From positions 186,001-250,000 of the forward strand of contig NZ_JBDZDT010000007.1 of the NCBI RefSeq assembly GCF_040049275.1: a stretch of DNA of 64,000 nucleotides, given 5' to 3'. The notes under the pieces were generated by a model. It worked only from the letters and a program-made list of their open reading frames with translations, did not search any database and was not told where the DNA came from. Positions 41,229-49,672 of the stretch are shown here, piece after piece (positions within the stretch are counted from its first letter, which is position 1; every line of letters starts with the position of its first letter). The DNA comes from Aquabacter sp040049275 (lineage in GTDB: Bacteria > Pseudomonadota > Alphaproteobacteria > Rhizobiales > Xanthobacteraceae). Position numbers and translations under genes: made by a program.

Positions 41229-42644
41229 TCAGGTGTCGAGAACCCAGGTGTCCTTGGTGCCGCCGCCCTGGCTGGAATTCACCACCAGCGACCCTTCCTT
41301 CATGGCGACGCGGGTGAGCCCGCCGGGCACGATGCGCACCCGGTCGCTCCCCGAGAGGATGAACGGCCGAAGGTCCACATGGCGCGGCGCCACGCCTTCC
41401 TCCACCAGCGTCGGGCAGGTGGAGAGGGCAAGGGTCGGCTGGGCGATGAAATTGGCCGGGTCGTGCTTCAGCTTGGCGCGGAACACCTCGATCTGCGCCT
41501 TGTCCGACTTCGGCCCCACCAGCATGCCGTAGCCGCCCGAGCCGTGGACTTCCTTCACCACCAGTTCCTCCAGGTGGTCGAGCACGTATTTCAGGTGCTC
41601 CGGCTCCCGGCAGCGCCAGGTGGGCACGTTGGGCAGGATGGGCTCCTCGCCGAGATAGAAGCGGATGATCTCCGGCATGTAGGAATAGACCGCCTTGTCG
41701 TCGGCCACGCCCGTGCCCACTGCATTGGTGAGGGTGACGTTGCCGGACAGATAGGCGCCCATGAGGCCGGGCACGCCGAGCACGCTGTCGGGCCGGAAGG
41801 CGAGGGGGTCGAGGAAGTCGTCGTCGAGCCGGCGGTAGATCACGTCCACCCGCTTCGGACCCTCCGTGGTGCGCATATAGACCACGTTGTCCTTCACGAA
41901 GAGGTCGCGGCCTTCCACCAGATCCACGCCCAGCTTGTCGGCGAGGAAGGAGTGCTCGTAATAGGCGGAATTGTAGATGCCGGGGGTGAGGATCGCGACA
42001 TTCGGCTCGGACCCGCCGCGCGGGGAGAGGGAGCGGAGCGTCGCCAGGAGGTCGTCGGCATATTTGTCGACCGGGGCCACCTTGTGCATGGAGAACAGCT
42101 CGGGGAACAGCCGCAGCATGATCTCCCGGTTCTCCAGCATGTAGGACACGCCGGACGGGGTGCGCGCGTTGTCCTCTAGCACATAGAAGGTGTCGGGATC
42201 GGTGCGCACGATGTCGATGCCGGCGATGTGCACATAAAGGTCGTGCGGCACCTTCTGGCCGTTCATCTCCGGGCGGAAGGCGGGGTTCTGGTAGACCAGC
42301 TCCTCCGGCACGATGCCGGCGCGCAGCACATCGCGCTTGCCGTAGACGTCGTTGATATAGAGGTTGAGCGCCTTCACCCGCTGCTCCAGCCCCTTGGCGA
42401 GGCCGGTCCATTCGTCATGGGTGATGATGCGCGGGACGATGTCGAACGGGATCAGCCGTTCCTGCGAATTCTGCTCCCCATAGACCGCGAACGTGATGCC
42501 GATGCGGCGGAAGATGAACTCCGCTTCCTTGCGGCGCTGGTTGAGCACGTCGTGCGGGACTTTCTTCAGCCAGCTATCGAGCGCTTCATAGGCTTGACGG
42601 ACTGCGCCGTCTTCACCGGACATCTCGTCGAATATACGCCGCAT
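41229..42644 (-). CDS. Circularly permuted type 2 ATP-grasp protein
   Basis: A ligase-like protein of 471 residues with the used start. The permuted ATP-grasp domain includes Phe-Asp-Ile-Val-Pro-Arg-Ile-Ile, the Asp-Asn-Ala-Arg-Thr-Pro-Ser-Gly-Val-Ser-Tyr metal-binding segment, Tyr-Arg-Arg-Leu-Asp-Asp-Asp-Phe-Leu-Asp-Pro, and the late Val-Val-Lys-Glu-Val-His-Gly-Ser-Gly-Gly-Tyr-Gly-Met nucleotide-binding loop. It probably forms an amide bond in an unidentified peptide product and should act with the alpha-E and transglutaminase-like proteins downstream. ATG 42644 is within reach of GGAG; an in-frame ATG at 42686 would add 14 residues but lacks a ribosome site. Confidence 0.92.
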   Translation of the reverse strand: MRRIFDEMSGEDGAVRQAYEALDSWLKKVPHDVLNQRRKEAEFIFRRIGITFAVYGEQNSQERLIPFDIVPRIITHDEWTGLAKGLEQRVKALNLYINDVYGKRDVLRAGIVPEELVYQNPAFRPEMNGQKVPHDLYVHIAGIDIVRTDPDTFYVLEDNARTPSGVSYMLENREIMLRLFPELFSMHKVAPVDKYADDLLATLRSLSPRGGSEPNVAILTPGIYNSAYYEHSFLADKLGVDLVEGRDLFVKDNVVYMRTTEGPKRVDVIYRRLDDDFLDPLAFRPDSVLGVPGLMGAYLSGNVTLTNAVGTGVADDKAVYSYMPEIIRFYLGEEPILPNVPTWRCREPEHLKYVLDHLEELVVKEVHGSGGYGMLVGPKSDKAQIEVFRAKLKHDPANFIAQPTLALSTCPTLVEEGVAPRHVDLRPFILSGSDRVRIVPGGLTRVAMKEGSLVVNSSQGGGTKDTWVLDT

Positions 42645-42804
42645 CTGGACTGCCACTCCGCTTCGCTTCAGCCTATGTACAAACATCGTGCCAAGGAAGA
42701 GGAAAGCGCGCTAAGGCCATGCCAGGGTTAAGCTGCCGGCAAGGCTGCTGAAATCATGGGCACATGGCGCGTCGGTGGCGCCGTACCGGGCAAGGGAGAC
42801 TGAC

Positions 42805-43542
42805 ATGGAAGAGGCACAGGGCGCGCAAACGATCACGGCCGCGATCCTGGTGATTGGCGACGAGATTCTCTCCGGCCGGACCAAGGACAAGAATATCGGC
42901 CACATCGCCGAGCGGCTCACCGATATCGGCATCGATCTGCGCGAAGTGCGGGTGGTGCCTGATGTGGAGGAGGAGATCGTCGCGGCACTGAACGCCATGC
43001 GGGCCCGCTACACCTATGTCTTCACCACCGGCGGCATCGGCCCGACCCATGACGACATCACGGCGGATGCGGTGGCGAAGGCGTTCGGCGTCTCCATCGA
43101 CGTGGACCCGCGGGCGCGCGCCATGCTCCTGGAATATATCGCCGAGAAGGACCTGAACGAGGCGCGCCTGCGCATGGCGCGCGTCCCGGCGGGGGCGGAG
43201 CTGGTGGTGAACTCGGTCTCCAAGGCGCCCGGCTTCAATATCGGCAATGTCTATGTGATGGCCGGGGTGCCGCGCATCATGCACGCCATGCTGGAGGCCA
43301 TCATCCCCACGCTGAAGACCGGCGCGCCCATGCTCTCGGAGACCGTGCGGGCCGATGCCAAGGAAGGGGACATCGCCGCGCCGCTCGGCGATATCGCCAA
43401 GCGCTATCCGGACGTGGCCATCGGCTCCTATCCGTTCATGGACGACAACGGCCCCAACACCAACATCGTCGTGCGCTCCCGCTCCCGCGAGCGGGTGGAG
43501 GAGGTGCGCGACCTGGTGGCTGCCATGGTGGCGCGGCGCTGA
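42805..43542 (+). CDS. Molybdopterin-binding (MoCF/CinA N-terminal type) protein
   Basis: A protein of 245 residues with the MoeA/MogA/CinA-type molybdopterin-binding fold. Signatures are Val-Ile-Gly-Asp-Glu-Ile-Leu-Ser-Gly-Arg-Thr-Lys-Asp near 16 and Thr-Thr-Gly-Gly-Ile-Gly-Pro-Thr-His-Asp-Asp near 75. It lacks the nicotinamide-nucleotide deamidase domain of full CinA. It may bind molybdopterin or act as an ADP-ribose pyrophosphatase-like enzyme as described for COG1058. ATG 42805 has AAGGGAG upstream. The next gene encodes a molybdenum hydroxylase subunit, so a link to cofactor handling is tempting but unproven. Confidence 0.87.
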   Translation: MEEAQGAQTITAAILVIGDEILSGRTKDKNIGHIAERLTDIGIDLREVRVVPDVEEEIVAALNAMRARYTYVFTTGGIGPTHDDITADAVAKAFGVSIDVDPRARAMLLEYIAEKDLNEARLRMARVPAGAELVVNSVSKAPGFNIGNVYVMAGVPRIMHAMLEAIIPTLKTGAPMLSETVRADAKEGDIAAPLGDIAKRYPDVAIGSYPFMDDNGPNTNIVVRSRSRERVEEVRDLVAAMVARR

Positions 43543-43576
43543 GGTTTTCCGGCAACGCTGACGCTGGTTGAATTCG

Positions 43577-43609
43577 GGCGCGGCGCGCACAAGCGTTGCG
43601 CGCCGCGCC
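43577..43609. terminator. Strong GC hairpin after the molybdopterin-binding gene
   Basis: Perfect 13-base arms (43577-43589 and 43597-43609) with a seven-base loop lie 34 bases after the stop. No T-run follows. It may end or pause transcription before the CoxL-like gene. Confidence 0.55.
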
Positions 43610-43676
43610 CCCGCTTCCCAAATGGAATGTGAGCGCCTCTCCCGCCATTTTCATCCCGCCTGCCGGAGCATTGCCC

Positions 43677-45998
43677 ATGAACACCATGAAGTTCGGCCAT
43701 GGACAGCCCTATACGCGGGTGGAAGACCCGGCCCTCCTGACGGGCGCCGGCCGCTATGTGGGGGATGCGGCGGCGGCGGTGGGGGCCGCGGCGGCCTATG
43801 TGGTGCGCTCGCCCCATGCGCATGCGCGCTTTGCCATCAATGACGTGGACTTCGTGCGCGCCATGCCGGGCGTCCGCCTCGTGCTCACCGCGGTGGATAT
43901 CGAGAAGCTCGGCGGCATGCCCATCGGCGCCGTGATCCCGGTGGTGGGCGAGCAGCATCTTTGGAAGCCGCACCGCCCCATCCTCGCCCATGGGGTGGCA
44001 CGCCATGTGGGCGACGCCATCGCCTTCATCGTCGCCGACACGCTCGACCAGGCCCGCGATGCCGCCGAGGCGCTGAAAGTGGATTGGGACCCCCTCGACG
44101 CGGTGGTGGACATGGAGGCGGCCATGGCAGACGGCGCGCCGCTGGTGTGGGCCGAGCGCGCCCACAACATCGCCTTCACCAGCGAGCTGGGCGCGGCGGG
44201 GCCGGTGGCGGAGGCGTTCGCCAAGGCCGCCCGCATCGTGCGCCTCAAGCTCGTGAACAACCGTGTCGTGACCAATTATCTGGAACCGCGCGGGGTGCTC
44301 GCCGAGGTGGAGGAGACCGGCCGGGTGCGGCTCACCCTCGGCAGCCAGGGCAGCCACCGGCTGCGCGACGCCATCGCCGAGAAGATCCTCCACTGGCCGC
44401 GCGAGGACTTGCGGGTCATCACCCCCGACGTGGGCGGCGGCTTCGGCACCAAGATGTTCCCGTTCGTGGAATATCCCCTGGCAGCGCTGGCCGCGCGCAT
44501 GCTCGGCGCGCCGCTCGCCTGGCTGTCGGACCGCAACGAGCATTTCCAGGCGGATAGCCACGGCCGCGACAACATCACCACCGCCGAACTGGCGCTGGAC
44601 AAGGACGGCCGCTTCCTGGGGCTGAAGGTGGACACCCTCGCGAACATGGGCGCCTACCTCAATTATTTCGGCCCCTTCGTGCCGGTGGGCGGCGCGCGCA
44701 TGCTGCCGGGCGTCTACGATATCCGCGCCTTCCACGCCCGTATCCGGGGCATCTACACCCACACCGTGCCCGTGGATGCCTATCGCGGCGCCGGCCGCCC
44801 CGAGGCGGCCTATGTGATCGAGCGCCTCGTGGACGCCGCCGCCCGCGAGACGGGTATCGCACCGGAGGAACTGCGCCGGCGCAACTTCATCGCGCCTTCC
44901 GCCATGCCCTACCAGACCGCCTCCGGCCGGCTCTATGACAGCGGTGAGTTCGACGGGCACATGACCCGTGCGCTCTCCGTCGCCGACCAGAAGGGCTTTT
45001 CCGCCCGCGCGGACGAGGCGGCCAAGGCCGGCAAGCTGCGCGGCTTCGGCTTTGCCACTTATATCGAGGCGTGCGGCGGCGGCCTGCCGGAGCCCGCCTT
45101 CCTGCGGCTGGAGAAGGACGGGCATATCCGGCTCAAGATCGGCTCTCAGTCCAGCGGCCAGGGCCACAAGACCGCTTATGCCCACCTTGCCGCCGCGCAC
45201 CTGAAGGTTCCTTTGGAACAGGTGGAGGTGCTGCAAGGCGACACGGACGACCTGCCCGAAGGCCACGGCACAGGCGGCTCGCGCTCCATCCCCGTGGGCG
45301 GCGCGGCGGTGGCGGGCGCGGCGCGGCGGCTTGCCGAGAAGCTGCGCTCGCTGGGCGCCGACGCGCTGGAGGCGGACGAAGGCGATATCGAGTTGGTGGA
45401 TGGTGGCGTGGAAGTGGCCGGCACCGACCGGCGCCTGGACTTCGCTGACCTTGCCGCTCTGCCCGAGGCGCGGGAGGACAGGATCTCTGCGCAGGACGCC
45501 TTCACCCCGCCCGAGGCCACCTATCCCAATGGTACCCATGTCTGCGAGGTGGAGATCGACCCCGCGACCGGCGTGGTGGAGGTCATGACCTATGTGGTCG
45601 TGGACGATTTCGGCGCGGTGGTGACGCCGGCCTTGCTGGAAGGCCAGGTGCAGGGCGGCATCGTCCAGGGCATCGGCCAGGCGCTTCTGGAGCGCACGGT
45701 TTATGACGAGGGCGGCCAGCTCCTCACCGCCAGCTTCATGGATTATGCGCTGCCGCGCGCCGAGGACATCCCGCACATCCATTTCGAGACCCGCAACGTG
45801 CCCTGCGCCACCAATCCGCTCGGCGTGAAGGGGGCGGGGGAGGCGGGGACCATCGGCTCCTGCCCGGCGGTGATGAATGCGGTGGTGGACGCGCTCTGGC
45901 GCAGCCACCGCATCGCCCATCTCGACATGCCCGCCACCCCGGCGGCAGTGTTCGCGGCCATTGAGGCCGCGGAAGGCCGGCCCGCCTCCGCGACCTGA
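43677..45998 (+). CDS. Form-II CoxL-like molybdenum hydroxylase large subunit
   Basis: Xanthine dehydrogenase-family molybdopterin subunit, 773 residues. Moco motifs are Val-Gly-Gly-Gly-Phe-Gly-Thr-Lys at 252-259, the active-site loop Ala-Tyr-Arg-Gly-Ala-Gly-Arg at 368-374, and the catalytic Glu722 in Gly-Ala-Gly-Glu. The loop is the form-II type and lacks the Cys of true CO dehydrogenase (form I has Ala-Tyr-X-Cys-Ser-Phe-Arg), so CO oxidation is not the expected activity; an aldehyde or N-heterocycle hydroxylase is more likely. No iron-sulfur or FAD subunit gene adjoins it. ATG 43677 has GGAG eight bases upstream. Confidence 0.9.
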   Translation: MNTMKFGHGQPYTRVEDPALLTGAGRYVGDAAAAVGAAAAYVVRSPHAHARFAINDVDFVRAMPGVRLVLTAVDIEKLGGMPIGAVIPVVGEQHLWKPHRPILAHGVARHVGDAIAFIVADTLDQARDAAEALKVDWDPLDAVVDMEAAMADGAPLVWAERAHNIAFTSELGAAGPVAEAFAKAARIVRLKLVNNRVVTNYLEPRGVLAEVEETGRVRLTLGSQGSHRLRDAIAEKILHWPREDLRVITPDVGGGFGTKMFPFVEYPLAALAARMLGAPLAWLSDRNEHFQADSHGRDNITTAELALDKDGRFLGLKVDTLANMGAYLNYFGPFVPVGGARMLPGVYDIRAFHARIRGIYTHTVPVDAYRGAGRPEAAYVIERLVDAAARETGIAPEELRRRNFIAPSAMPYQTASGRLYDSGEFDGHMTRALSVADQKGFSARADEAAKAGKLRGFGFATYIEACGGGLPEPAFLRLEKDGHIRLKIGSQSSGQGHKTAYAHLAAAHLKVPLEQVEVLQGDTDDLPEGHGTGGSRSIPVGGAAVAGAARRLAEKLRSLGADALEADEGDIELVDGGVEVAGTDRRLDFADLAALPEAREDRISAQDAFTPPEATYPNGTHVCEVEIDPATGVVEVMTYVVVDDFGAVVTPALLEGQVQGGIVQGIGQALLERTVYDEGGQLLTASFMDYALPRAEDIPHIHFETRNVPCATNPLGVKGAGEAGTIGSCPAVMNAVVDALWRSHRIAHLDMPATPAAVFAAIEAAEGRPASAT

Positions 45999-46062
45999 AC
46001 CGGCGTGCTTAACCTATCTTCCGGGCCGTGTTTGCGGCGTGTGCAAGCCTGGAATACATATG

Positions 46063-46086
46063 TCTCATATGAGATAAAAATCTCAT
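46063..46086. promoter_or_regulatory. Palindromic operator candidate before the TetR gene
   Basis: A perfect 12-base palindrome TCTCATATGAGA (46063-46074) is followed by a further half-site TCTCAT (46081-46086), ending nine bases before the GTG start at 46096. The position and symmetry suit autoregulation by the TetR protein. Confidence 0.55.
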
Positions 46087-46095
46087 GGGGGCATC

Positions 46096-46686
46096 GTGGC
46101 CGGTCAGAAAAAGTTCGAGCGCGTCGCGCAAAAGCAGAAAACCCGTCAGTCGCTGCTGGATGCGGCGCGCATCCTTCTGGATGAAGGCCATTCGCCCACG
46201 GTGACGGAGGCGGCGGACAAGGCCGGCATCTCCCGGGCCACCGCCTACCGTTATTTCTCCACGCCCGAGGCGCTGGCGCAGGAGGCGGTGCTGGAGCGGC
46301 TCGGCGCCGAGATGGACAGCATCGTCTTCGCCATGTCCAAGAGCGCCGAGCCTGAGGATGCGGCGGCGGAGGCGATCTCGCGCATCCTCGCCATGGTGGT
46401 GCGCAATGAGGCGCTGTTCCGCGCCTACCTCTCCCTGGTGGCGAGCGGGGAACGGGCGTCGAACCGGGATACGCGGCGCGTCCGCTGGCTCACCACGGCT
46501 CTGGCGCCGCTCGCGGGCGGCCTGCCCAAGGCCCGGTTCGAGCGGCTGGTGAATGCATTGTCGGTGCTCGCCGGCATCGAGGCGCTGGTGGTGCTGAAGG
46601 ATGTCTGCGCGCTCGACCCGGAAAAGACCGAGGAGACGGTGCGCTGGATGGTGCGCGCGCTGGTGAAGACGACGCTGGACGAATAA
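46096..46686 (+). CDS. TetR/AcrR family transcriptional regulator
   Basis: Repressor-like protein of 196 residues. The N-terminal HTH contains Thr-Arg-Gln-Ser-Leu-Leu-Asp-Ala-Ala-Arg, then Val-Thr-Glu-Ala-Ala-Asp-Lys-Ala-Gly-Ile-Ser-Arg-Ala-Thr-Ala-Tyr-Arg-Tyr-Phe. The C-terminal helical domain is divergent and would bind an unknown ligand. Start is GTG 46096 after a G-run. Possible targets are itself, the upstream CoxL-like gene or the minus-strand SDR/TRAP genes. Confidence 0.9.
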   Translation: MAGQKKFERVAQKQKTRQSLLDAARILLDEGHSPTVTEAADKAGISRATAYRYFSTPEALAQEAVLERLGAEMDSIVFAMSKSAEPEDAAAEAISRILAMVVRNEALFRAYLSLVASGERASNRDTRRVRWLTTALAPLAGGLPKARFERLVNALSVLAGIEALVVLKDVCALDPEKTEETVRWMVRALVKTTLDE

Positions 46687-46751
46687 GAGGGCGCCCGCGG
46701 ATGGATCGGCGAAGCCGCCGATCCCGAAGCGCCGCATCAGACATCCGTCTC

Positions 46752-47456
46752 TCAAACGGACCGCGTGATGCCCCCGTCCACCCGGATATTCTGCCCGGTG
46801 ATGTAGCCCGCCCCCGGAGAGGCGAGGAAGGCGATGGTCCTGGCGATCTCCTCGCTCCTGCCGTAGCGCCCCATGGGGATGCGGGAGCGGAATTCCGCTT
46901 TCTCCGGCAGGCTGTCGATAAAGCCGGGGAGCACGTTGTTCATTCGCACATTGTCGGCGGCATACTGGTCCGAGAACAGCTTGGTGAAGGCGGCAAGGCC
47001 GGACCGGAACACGCCCGACGTGGGGAACACGGGGTCGGGCTCGAAGGCGGCGAAGGTCGAGATATTGATGATCACCCCGGATTTCTGGCCCACCATGATG
47101 GGCGTGACCAGCCGGGTCGGCCTGATGACGTTCATGAGATAGACGTCCAGGCCACGGTGCCAGTCCTCGTCTGTGAGGTCGAGGATCGGCCCGCGCGGCC
47201 CGTGGCCGGCGCTGTTGACCAGCACGTCCACGCGCCCCCATTTATCGGCCGCCGCATCCACCAGCCGCTTCAGGTCGTCATTGGACTGGTTGGACCCCGT
47301 GACGCCGATGCCGCCCAGCTCCTCGGCGAGCTTTTCCCCTTTGCCGGAGGAGGAGAGGATGGCGACCTTGAAGCCATCGGCGGCGAGCTGGCGCGCCGCG
47401 TCGGCGCCCATTCCGCTGCCGCCAGCGGTGACGATGGCCACTTTTTCATCAGACAT
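46752..47456 (-). CDS. SDR-fold protein without the YxxxK motif
   Basis: Short-chain dehydrogenase/reductase fold, 234 residues. The cofactor loop Thr-Ala-Gly-Gly-Ser-Gly-Met-Gly (10-17) and Asn-Ser-Ala-Gly (81-84) are present, and Ser133 is at the catalytic Ser position. In place of Tyr-X3-Lys, however, there is Ser147-Gly-Val-Phe-Arg151. The C-terminal Gly-X-Asn-Ile-Arg-Val-Asp-Gly-Gly-Ile-Thr-Arg is normal. Either an atypical mechanism or a binding role is likely. It lies after the TRAP transporter genes on the same strand and may process the imported acid. Confidence 0.85.
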   Translation of the reverse strand: MSDEKVAIVTAGGSGMGADAARQLAADGFKVAILSSSGKGEKLAEELGGIGVTGSNQSNDDLKRLVDAAADKWGRVDVLVNSAGHGPRGPILDLTDEDWHRGLDVYLMNVIRPTRLVTPIMVGQKSGVIINISTFAAFEPDPVFPTSGVFRSGLAAFTKLFSDQYAADNVRMNNVLPGFIDSLPEKAEFRSRIPMGRYGRSEEIARTIAFLASPGAGYITGQNIRVDGGITRSV

Positions 47457-47539
47457 ATCAATGCTTCCGTCAGATCATGCGCCGCCCGGGCACGGGGACG
47501 GCTACATTAGAGCAACCGTCCGCCGAGACCACCGTGCGC

Positions 47540-48946
47540 TCACTTCCCCAGCCCCGCCATGCGCGGCAGCCACAGGGTCAGCTCGGGAATGTAGGTGATG
47601 GCGATGAGCGCCAGCATCAGTGGCACCAGCCAGGGCAGGATGGCGATGGTGGTGCGCTCCACCGAGAGCTTCGCCACCCGCGCCAGCACGAACAGCACCA
47701 TGCCGAGGGGCGGGTGCAGCAGCCCGATCATCAGGTTCAGCGTCATCACCAGCCCGAAATGGATCGGGTCGATGCCGAGCTTCAGCACGATGGGCAGAAG
47801 GATCGGCACCAGGATGGTGATGGCGGCGATGGTGTCGATGAAGCAGCCCACGAACAGGATGAGCAGGTTCGCCAGCAGCAGGAACACCCATTTGTTCTGG
47901 GTGAAGCCGAGGATGGCGTCCGAGAGCAGTTGCGCCGCCTGGCTGGCGGTGAGCAGCCACGCGAAGATGGACGCCGCGGTGACGATGAACAGCACCGAGG
48001 CGGTGGTCTCGATGGTGTCGAACGTCGCCTTGGCGAGGGCCTTCATGGTCATGGAGCGGTAGCGCACGAGGCCGAGGAAGAGCGACCAGATCACCGCCGC
48101 CACTGCCGCCTCCGTAGGCGTGAACCAGCCCAGCGTCATGCCGCCGATGAGGATGACCGGTGCCATCAGCGCCATCACGGCGGAGAAGTCGAAATACCAG
48201 TCCGCCGCCAGCAGCGCGGCGAGCGAGATCATCACCGCCTGATTGGTGGTGAGCCCCAAAGCGGTGAGGATGTAGACGCCCAGCGGGAAGCAGGCGACCA
48301 CGAGGATCTCGACGCCCGCCCCGCCGAGCCTGCGCCAGGAGAATTTGGCATCGCTCCCCCAGCCGTTGCGATGGGCGAAATAGGCCACGGTCCCCATCAT
48401 CAGCAGGGTCATGACCACGCCGGGGATCACGCCCCCTAAGAACAGCGCGCCGATGGAGACGTTGGCGAGCATGCCGTAGATCACGAACGGCAGCGAGGGC
48501 GGGATGATGGGCCCCAGCGTCGCCGAGGCGGCGGTCACGCCCACCGCGAACTCGGTGGAATAGCCATGGTCCTTCATGGCCTTGATCTCGATGGTGCCGA
48601 GCCCCGCCGCGTCCGCAATCGCGGTGCCGGACATGCCGGAGAAGATCACCGAGCCGATGATGTTCACCTGGCCGAGGCCGCCCCGCATCCAGCCCACGAG
48701 GGCCACCGCGAAGGAATAGATACGCCCCGTCACCCCGGCGATGTTCATGAGGTTGCCGGCAAGGATGAAGAAGGGCACGGCGAGCAGGGGGAAGCTCTCC
48801 ACGCCCGCGATCATGCGCTGCGCGATCACCACGTCGGGCGCCGTGCCGGTGACGAGGATGTAGAGGAGCGATGAGCCGGCCAGCGCGAGCGCCACTGGCA
48901 CGCCGATGAGCATGAGGCCGAGAAAGGCGCCGATCAGGAGCCACAT
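47540..48946 (-). CDS. dctM: TRAP transporter large permease subunit
   Basis: Large membrane subunit (468 residues, about 12 helices) of a tripartite ATP-independent periplasmic transporter that imports a carboxylate with sodium or protons. DctM-type motifs include Ala-Val-Pro-Phe-Phe-Ile-Leu-Ala-Gly-Asn-Leu-Met, Ser-Gly-Thr-Ala-Ile-Ala-Asp, Ile-Ile-Pro-Pro-Ser and Phe-Thr-Pro-Thr-Glu-Ala. ATG 48946 has GGAGG six bases upstream and follows the DctQ stop with a single base between. It completes the dctP-dctQ-dctM operon. Confidence 0.95.
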   Translation of the reverse strand: MWLLIGAFLGLMLIGVPVALALAGSSLLYILVTGTAPDVVIAQRMIAGVESFPLLAVPFFILAGNLMNIAGVTGRIYSFAVALVGWMRGGLGQVNIIGSVIFSGMSGTAIADAAGLGTIEIKAMKDHGYSTEFAVGVTAASATLGPIIPPSLPFVIYGMLANVSIGALFLGGVIPGVVMTLLMMGTVAYFAHRNGWGSDAKFSWRRLGGAGVEILVVACFPLGVYILTALGLTTNQAVMISLAALLAADWYFDFSAVMALMAPVILIGGMTLGWFTPTEAAVAAVIWSLFLGLVRYRSMTMKALAKATFDTIETTASVLFIVTAASIFAWLLTASQAAQLLSDAILGFTQNKWVFLLLANLLILFVGCFIDTIAAITILVPILLPIVLKLGIDPIHFGLVMTLNLMIGLLHPPLGMVLFVLARVAKLSVERTTIAILPWLVPLMLALIAITYIPELTLWLPRMAGLGK

Positions 48947-48947
48947 G

Positions 48948-49532
48948 TCACGCCTCCGTCCCGTCGAAGGCTTCCGGCCGCTCAAGGGCCGAATAGCCGC
49001 GCCTGAGGTCGGCGATGGCGACCTGGATGGAGCGCCCCAGCATCAGCACGAAGCCGGCGAAGACGGCGTAATAGAGGATGCTCTTGGGCGCATCGACCAT
49101 CACCATGGGCTCCTCGCCCACGAGGCCCACATAGCGCCACAGGAGCCAGACCCCGTAGGCGAAGAACAGGATGCGCACGATGTCCACGATGATCGCGAGG
49201 CCGCGCCCCACCGGGGCGGGGAGGAAGCGGTAGAGGAGATCCACCTGGATGTGGCGGGAGAGGCGCACGCACATGGACGCGCCCAGGAACACCACCACCA
49301 CGAGGGAATAGCTGGCCAGCTCCTCGGTCCAGGCGAAGCTGTCGTTCAGCACGTAGCGGGTGAAGAACTGGGTGAAGACCAGCCCCGCCATGGCCCAGAA
49401 CACAAGCAGCGTGATCCAGTCCTCCGGCGCATAGGGCGAGAGGTCGACGGGGGCTTCCTGATCGAAGGTTTCGGCGAGCTCGGCGCCGGTGACTTTGGTG
49501 TGGACCTCTGCGAGGTGCGCCTGTTCGGCCAT
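48948..49532 (-). CDS. dctQ: TRAP transporter small permease subunit
   Basis: Small membrane subunit of 194 residues with four helices and the DctQ pattern (Trp-Thr-Glu-Glu-Leu-Ala-Ser-Tyr, Arg-Leu-Ser-Arg-His-Ile-Gln-Val-Asp-Leu-Leu). An unusually long hydrophilic N terminus of about 40 residues precedes the first helix. An in-frame ATG at 49556 is possible, but neither start has a strong ribosome site. It is co-transcribed with dctM downstream; dctP lies upstream across a REP doublet. Confidence 0.92.
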   Translation of the reverse strand: MAEQAHLAEVHTKVTGAELAETFDQEAPVDLSPYAPEDWITLLVFWAMAGLVFTQFFTRYVLNDSFAWTEELASYSLVVVVFLGASMCVRLSRHIQVDLLYRFLPAPVGRGLAIIVDIVRILFFAYGVWLLWRYVGLVGEEPMVMVDAPKSILYYAVFAGFVLMLGRSIQVAIADLRRGYSALERPEAFDGTEA

Positions 49533-49577
49533 GGCGTGTCCGGGTGTTGGGGGCATTGCAGGTGACTACAGGCCGTC

Positions 49578-49641
49578 ATCCCCGGGCTTGACCCGGGGAT
49601 CTCCCGGAGGCCCAGAAGATGGCCGGGTCAAGCCCGGCCAT
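49578..49641. repeat. REP-type palindrome doublet inside the TRAP operon
   Basis: Hairpins have arms 49578-49586/49592-49600 (loop CTTGA) and 49619-49627/49633-49641 (loop TCAAG). The loops are complementary, so the elements face each other. It lies between dctP and dctQ, where such structures often stabilise the upstream message and favour more binding protein than permease. Confidence 0.85.
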
Positions 49642-49672
49642 GACGATGTGAGGGCGCGGGGATGCCCGCCGA

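Noticed and set aside
43577..43609. A 13-base perfect hairpin considered as an integron attC or mobile element end
   Set aside because: No integrase gene, no cassette structure and no conserved attC core triplets were seen; a transcript-end structure is simpler.
43428..45920. An 830-codon open frame on the minus strand opposite the CoxL-like gene
   Set aside because: It is a shadow of the GC-rich coding strand: no recognisable domain, many His/Arg/Gly codons, and it lies fully inside a clear hydroxylase gene.
43677..45998. Annotation as true aerobic CO dehydrogenase CoxL
   Set aside because: The active-site loop is Ala-Tyr-Arg-Gly-Ala-Gly-Arg (form II) without the Cys of form I, and coxM and coxS are absent next to it.
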